From Zingiber officinale (taxonomy: Eukaryota > Streptophyta > Magnoliopsida > Zingiberales > Zingiberaceae): a stretch of 64,000 bases of DNA. The stretch spans positions 12,945,317 to 13,009,316 of the forward strand of contig NC_055996.1 of assembly GCF_018446385.1 (NCBI RefSeq). The letters are read 5' to 3'. The notes beneath the pieces are model-generated. The model did no database searches, was not told the DNA's origin, and worked only from the letters and a program-made list of their open reading frames with translations. This document shows, piece after piece, positions 59,230 to 64,000 of the stretch (its first letter is position 1; every line of letters starts with the position of its first letter). Both the position numbers and the translations under genes were made by a program.

Positions 59230-60110
59230 TGTATTGGAACCCCAAGGTATTTTGATGTGATCAAACAAGTTAAGTTAGGTCTTGTTTATTTTAACCCTTG
59301 TGTCTAAGTGTGCAGGAGCTTAGGAGCACAGGAAGTCGAGCGGAAGATGCGGCTAACGAGAAGGACAACACGGGAGAGAGCCGACAGGCTCGGTGCGTCC
59401 GAGGGACGAGGTGACCGCGGAAGAGTACACCGGTGGACGAGAAGAACGTACGCGACGTTCAAGGGACGAGAAACCGGGGAGGAAGGCTGCTCGAGGAGAA
59501 GGCCGGAACTTGGGTTCGGGTGAGCCCTATTCCGGATGGCCAAGATCACCTAAGCTAGTGGAGTCGGAGCGAAAGACCTAGACCGAGACGAGCTGAACCG
59601 GAACAGATGTCCCAAACCGAGAAAAGTCAACCCTGTTGACTTTCCTGGTCCGGGCGTCCGGAACCATTCCTGGCGCCCGGACCCGACTTTTTGACCAGAT
59701 CGAGTTTTGACTCGATCTGAACGTTAGGGAATAAAGTTTATCCCTCCCCCCCTAAGGCGCTCAGATCCTTCGGGGCATCCCGAACAGTGCTATAAATATA
59801 GCACTGATCTGCACAGTTTATTCAATTCACTTGTAATCTATTTCTCTATGCTTTATTTTTCTATCTGTGTTGTTAACGCTGTAAGAGGCTACTCCGCCCG
59901 AAGGAGACATCAGATAGTGCGTCATATTTTCCTTGGATTGGCAATTTCCTGATTGCAAACCAAGTAACTTCCTTGGTTCTGTTTGCTTTTTATTAATCTC
60001 TTTATTTTAATTACAAGTGCTTTTATTTAGTTGAAAATCCAAGAAATTGTTGTTTTATTTTGTAGGGCAATTCACCTCTCCCCTCTTGTTGGCCTCCAAA
60101 GGGACCAATA
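59230..60110 (+). repeat. Sirevirus 5' LTR
   Basis: It begins TGTATTGGAACCCC and ends GGGACCAATA, two bases before the primer-binding site. The inner TATTGG/CCAATA ends are inverted. The usual final CA is not conserved. Length is 881 bp. The U3 part (59300-59760) is GC-rich and holds three perfect inverted repeats. Frames within it are chance. Confidence 0.82.
59785..59806 (+). promoter_or_regulatory. TATA box inside a perfect palindrome, Sirevirus LTR promoter
   Basis: CAGTGCTATA, two bases AA, then TATAGCACTG: perfect 10-bp arms around a TATAAATA box. Likely the start-site region for the element's transcript. Confidence 0.75.
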
Positions 60111-60112
60111 AG

Positions 60113-60125
60113 TGGTATCAGAGCG
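60113..60125 (+). promoter_or_regulatory. Primer-binding site of Sirevirus
   Basis: TGGTATCAGAGCG, a perfect initiator-Met type site, two bases after the LTR. Confidence 0.9.
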
Positions 60126-60166
60126 AGGACGCTTCAGGAGGACTAACCGCCAATCGAAGCAACAAG

Positions 60167-61012
60167 ATGATCGGACCAAGCATCATTCCACCAAAATTCG
60201 AGGGGAACTTCACACACTGGAAGCGTCGTATAGAGGTATTTCTGAAAATCGATTTCGAAATTCATCTAATTATAAAATATGATTTTGTAGGTCCTACTAA
60301 TCAAAATGGAGAAGAAAAAGAAGAGTGTCTCTGGACGAAGAAGGAGCAGAATGATTCCGTAGCGAACAACCGAGCGGAGTATCACCTGCTGAGCGTGCTG
60401 CCGCCTCAAGAAGTCAACCGCGTCGGAAGCTACTCATCGGCCAAAGAACTCTGGGAAAAAATCCTGGAGCTTCACGAAGGCACGTCCGAAGCCAAACTAG
60501 CAAGAAGAGACATCCTTCGGAACAAACTGACGAACATCCGTCTGGAAAAAGGTGAGAAGGTAGTCGATCTACATGCGAAGGTAAAGGAATTAATTACCGG
60601 TCTCGAGAACCTCGGTGAAACGGTAACCAACTGGGACACCATATGCTATGCACTCAACGCATTTCCCAGAACTCCAGAATGGACGTCAATCATCGATGCC
60701 TACTACATTTCAAAGGACCTGGAGGTAAGTACCTTAGAAGAGTTATTTTCTATTCTTGAATTACATGAAACCATATGTGCAGGGACAACAAAGGAATCAA
60801 GCCAGATTATAGCGCTAAATGCAACCAAAAAGGATGAACCTGAGTCAGAGTCAGAAGAAGATCAAGAAGCGTATATGGTAAGAAACTTTAGAAAATTCTT
60901 TCGATCTAATAAATTTAAAGAAATGCAGAATAAGAAGAATCCGATAAATAGAAGAAGGGTTCGTTGCTATCAGTGTCAAAAGGAAAGATACTTAAAAGAG
61001 GATTGCCCATAA
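60167..61012 (+). CDS. gag: Sirevirus gag, nearly intact up to the zinc knuckle
   Basis: The ATG at 60167 is the first after the primer-binding site and opens 281 codons. Residues 5-20 (PSIIPPKFEGNFTHWK) and the YHLLSVLPPQEVNRVGSYSS stretch, then AKELWEKILELHEGT, are the Copia UBN2/DUF4219 gag pattern. A single CCHC-like knuckle, CYQCQKERYLKEDC, closes it with Tyr in place of the usual His. A stop at 61010-61012 follows at once. Downstream sequence continues in gag style, so the stop is probably a mutation. Gag would package element RNA. Confidence 0.82.
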   Translation: MIGPSIIPPKFEGNFTHWKRRIEVFLKIDFEIHLIIKYDFVGPTNQNGEEKEECLWTKKEQNDSVANNRAEYHLLSVLPPQEVNRVGSYSSAKELWEKILELHEGTSEAKLARRDILRNKLTNIRLEKGEKVVDLHAKVKELITGLENLGETVTNWDTICYALNAFPRTPEWTSIIDAYYISKDLEVSTLEELFSILELHETICAGTTKESSQIIALNATKKDEPESESEEDQEAYMVRNFRKFFRSNKFKEMQNKKNPINRRRVRCYQCQKERYLKEDCP

Positions 61013-61831
61013 CTCAAGAAGGGCAAAGTCAAGATACCCAAGAAGCACAAGAATCTAAAAGCTACTTGGGACGATAGTTCATCATCTGAGTCCGAGATAC
61101 AAGAATATGCTAGGCTAGCACTGATGGCAAGCTATGAAGGGCAAAGTACATCAGAACCTAGCATCGATGAAAGAGGAGCGACTTCAGATGAATGTAGCGA
61201 AGCAGGGGAAGAGTCAGGGTTCAAGTCTGATATGGTAAGTGAGGTATGTCTCTTACCTCCTGATCAACTTTATTTTGGTATTAAGGCTATGGCAAAATCC
61301 ATGTACAAATTAGAAAAATAAAAATACCAAATTAAAAAAAAAAAAATTAGAAATAAAAAGAATTTTGGAAAAATCTTGTCTAATAGAAGACTTTGATAAA
61401 GTAAAATTTAAAAATGATAAATTAAAAGATGAAATAGAAAATTTAAAAAAGTCTACCTATTCAAATATTTCTACTTTTAAAAATTATAGAGAATTAAAAT
61501 GATACTATAGGTTTCACCAAAATCAAATCAGAAAAATATTAAAAGCCTATGTGCCTAGAAAATACTTGATTAACCCTGTAGGAAGGAACCTTTATTGGGT
61601 TCAAAAACTTGTTTAATTTAAAAATTAAAATTAAACTTAGCATTTTCAGCAAGAAAATTAAACATTTAATTTCTTTTATGCGGCTTTGTCTAAGAAAGTG
61701 ATTGTTGCTCCAATAACCAAGAAGGCATAATGCCTCGCCACTACCTAGAAGCCAAGTATCAAAATAAGAGTTTAATTAACTAACTGAAAAAATATTAAAT
61801 TAATTTTTTTTGAAATACTTTAAAGGGTTAC
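61013..61831 (+). pseudogene. gag: Sirevirus gag C-terminal extension, broken
   Basis: After the stop the frame continues with a lysine/serine/glutamate-rich part (LKKGKVKIPKKHKNLKA, then SSSESEIQEYARLALMA) to 61321. It decays into A-rich sequence. FHQNQIRKILKAYVPRKY and LINPVGRNLYW at 61515-61600 mark the usual Sirevirus gag-pol connecting region. Noncoding sequence follows up to the solo LTR. Confidence 0.7.
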
Positions 61832-63597
61832 TGATAACCATGATTTTACTGCATTATTTTGATTCAATTATGCATGGTTTTGAGGTTGATTTTATAGGTA
61901 AATCATGGTTACATCACATTTTATGCAGTGTGTATTTTTGGACTTCATTGTAAATTATCTTATTTTTGTGCTATTTGATGCTAATATTTGATTCTTATTT
62001 TGTAGGCATCAAAGGATCTTAGATTTGGATCTATTTGGACTGAAATTGGGCTCGAATCGGAATTTAAACAAGAAGATCAAGCTTTGGGTTGATTTGGGCC
62101 GTTCATCAAGAATAGGACAGATCTAGACCATCCGTTGAATATCTGGCCGATCCAACCTAATGAGGAGCAGATCTAAGCCATTGATGAAGACCCAGAAGTT
62201 TTGATCCAGATCTGAGTTCATCTAGCCATTGATCCATCCTGACTTAATCTGGACCGTTCATTGAAGACTGGGCAGATCTGGACCATCCAATGATGATCTG
62301 ATCGATCCGACCTACGGGAGGGTAGATCCAGACCCTAGATCAACATCAGTACCTTTGGATCAGATTTTGGATGGCATTTCACCGTTGATTTAGCTCGGAA
62401 TCAATCTCAACCGTCCGATCAGATTCAGATCTGATTTAAATGAGAAGCTACAGTAGCTTTCTCCGTCGTCGACTCCACAGCGCACAGTAGCTTCGTCCCG
62501 CGGCGATTTTTCTGGATTTCGACCCCGATTCCTTCTCCAATCGTTCTCTCAAGCTTCAACTTCATTGTAGAGCTTCATAGCAGCTCATCCCGATCATCTG
62601 GAGCCGTCGGCAGGTGTTCCTTCCGGCGCAATTCTCTTTTCTGCGATTTTCTGTTCCCGCCGAGATTTGGAGGTGGTCCTCCAATCTACGGTATCTCCGT
62701 CCATCAGAAACACTCGGAGGTGGTCCGCCGGTGTTCCTGAGCTCCATCCGATGCACATCTACCATCCACAGCCCCACTCCAGATCCAGAGATCCATATTA
62801 GCAGATTTCCAGATTTTCGAAACTTGAGTGGGTTTCGGGTTGTTCTTAGCTCGCCGGGGGTGGTCCGTCGGTGTAGCTGAACACTCCTTGAACTGAGACG
62901 CAGCTGAGGTTCTTCATTAAGGTCTAGAGTTGGGTGGTCTCGACTTTGGCACTCTTGTGTGACGCCAAGAGTGTGTTAGTTGGTGAGATTGGTTGTGAGA
63001 ATGGATTGATTTACCTTTTTATTTCATTTTAGTTCTTTTTCTTACTGTTTTATAGCTTAGACAGATTTTTTTTAATGTTTGTTACGTTTTAGCAAGTAAT
63101 CTAGCATTTCATTTCATAGTTGAAGCTTAATTTGTGTTTATTTGATGTTTGGTTAATTGTTTAGTGTTTAAGTGTTAAGTTAGGATTTACATTTTGTTGT
63201 AGATCAGATTTACTTGTGTTTTTGTATTTCATTTCTAGTTTAAGTGTGTGTTAATAATTTAATCAAAACGTAGAGTGACAATGCGTTTGGGTTTGATTGT
63301 TGGCACACAAGTGTTCATTGGCACATAGTTAGGTTTCACTCTTGCATTAGATTAGTTTTTATTTGTTGTGCTTTTCCTTTGTTATATTTAGATTCAAGCT
63401 TAAATCCCCCCAACTCCATTTTTATATCGAAAACCCCAAAAATAGGAATAAAAAGACAATCCTAAATTACATTCTACCGTTGGTTCATCGGATTGATCCT
63501 GGGCTCGTTACTACAATATTATTGTTTAATTAAGGGGTTCAGTGGAAAATTCATTTGTACAATTTGATTAGCAGATGTGACAGATTTCGCTACATCA
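61832..63597. repeat. Solo LTR in the Sirevirus internal region, TSD GTTAC/ATTAC
   Basis: It begins TGATAACCATG and ends CGCTACATCA. The flanks GTTAC (61827-61831) and ATTAC (63598-63602) match at 4 of 5 positions. Length is 1766 bp. No protein domain was seen; GC-richer frames at 62560-62880 are on both strands and look like leader sequence. It resembles long LTRs of Ty3/gypsy type (inference). The Sirevirus sequence resumes after it. Confidence 0.72.
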
Positions 63598-63602
63598 ATT
63601 AC

Positions 63603-64000
63603 TCAATTTGTTTTGAAAAATATTTAAAATATTTTTTTTGCACAACAAATTTTTTTTAAAATGTATTTTTTTAAAATCTTTTCAAAATGCTTAACAATTT
63701 CATTTTAAAAATTCAATAATTTCTATTAAAGTGCTTTTCCATTAGAAATTTTGCCTTAGAATTTTTTTTTAGAAATTTAACTTAGAAATTTTTCTAAAGT
63801 TACTTATTCCGTTGCGAACAATTTATTTTTAACTCTGAAAATTAAATTTTCTTTTAACTTAGAAATTTTTTTTAAAAGGTTAACCTTAGACTTATTAAGG
63901 AACCTCAATTTTTTTTACGTGATCAAAGGGGGAGAAGAATGTTAAATCTAGGGGGAGGTATAATTTCATTGAAATATTTCATTGAAAAATCATATTTGCA
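63603..64000 (+). other. Sirevirus noncoding region with purine-rich tracts
   Basis: AT-rich sequence, then AAAGGGGGAGAAG at about 63926-63938 and AGGGGGAGG near 63950. Purine tracts of this type are common in Sirevirus internal regions. No coding motif occurs before the window ends. Confidence 0.6.

Larger units (their letters stand above)
59230..64000 (+). mobile_element. Sirevirus (Copia), 5' part, extends past the window
   Basis: A 5' LTR (59230-60110), primer-binding site, gag and a gag-distal region with purine-rich tracts are present. Pol and the 3' LTR lie beyond 64000. The gag sequence, with KAYVPRKYLINPVGRNLYW near 61537, is typical of plant Sireviruses. A solo LTR interrupts it at 61832-63597. 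Confidence 0.82.

Noticed and set aside
62562..62880. Overlapping frames on both strands in a GC-richer block
   Set aside because: They sit inside the solo LTR at 61832-63597, overlap on opposite strands and show no domain.

Overview
No intact, single-copy gene is evident in this window. It is a transposon-dominated stretch of a large plant genome. The lineages present (Tekay/Del and Reina chromoviruses, Copia, a Sirevirus, PIF/Harbinger and hAT-like remnants) and a broken HHO/HRS1-type MYB gene are plant-typical. A monocot such as a member of the Zingiberales is plausible from the general look of the repeats, but that is inference.

Layout. (1) 1-31092: a Ty3/gypsy Tekay-type chromovirus on the + strand. 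The window opens inside its 5' LTR. It has a tripled primer-binding-site leader, a decayed gag, protease, RT and RNase H (1302-4980), an integrase with a chromodomain-like tail (27117-28183), a polypurine tract and a 2.8 kb 3' LTR. Its pol is split by (2) 4986-27116: a mosaic block of Copia elements on the minus strand with three ~2.55 kb LTRs (A, B, C) and three internal regions. Internal regions A and C share a 1.2 kb solo-LTR insertion that B lacks. (3) 31093-38900: AT-rich DNA with a duplicated fragment of an unidentified membrane-protein-like gene, an array of dispersed repeats, a tRNA-Arg-like pseudogene, a Tourist-like MITE, a hAT-like MITE and a tandem duplication. (4) 38907-44223: a Reina-type Ty3/gypsy element with short LTRs, near-perfect target duplications, a broken pol and a C-terminal chromodomain. 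(5) 44224-49430: mostly noncoding, with a MITE, LTR and dispersed-repeat fragments, and a minus-strand HHO/HRS1 pseudogene. (6) 49431-57325: a probable Harbinger remnant holding a complete Copia element (50150-56720, minus strand), itself interrupted by a solo LTR (D, 51546-53893) of the same family as A-C. (7) 57700-58200: two copies of the Tourist-like MITE in inverted orientation. (8) 59230-64000: the 5' half of a Sirevirus with gag, interrupted by a 1.77 kb solo LTR.

These elements do not act as a pathway. The interest lies in the order of events that nesting reveals. The Copia block entered Tekay pol, a solo LTR entered one Copia lineage before that lineage was duplicated, and ectopic recombination then built the A-B-C array and removed part of the host integrase. 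Apart from a near-complete Sirevirus gag, every coding region has stops or frameshifts. I found no CRISPR, operon or other prokaryotic-type system, and no convincing new biological system. The most unusual structures are the tripled primer-binding site in hairpins, the mosaic Copia array and the TATA box inside a perfect hairpin in the Sirevirus LTR.
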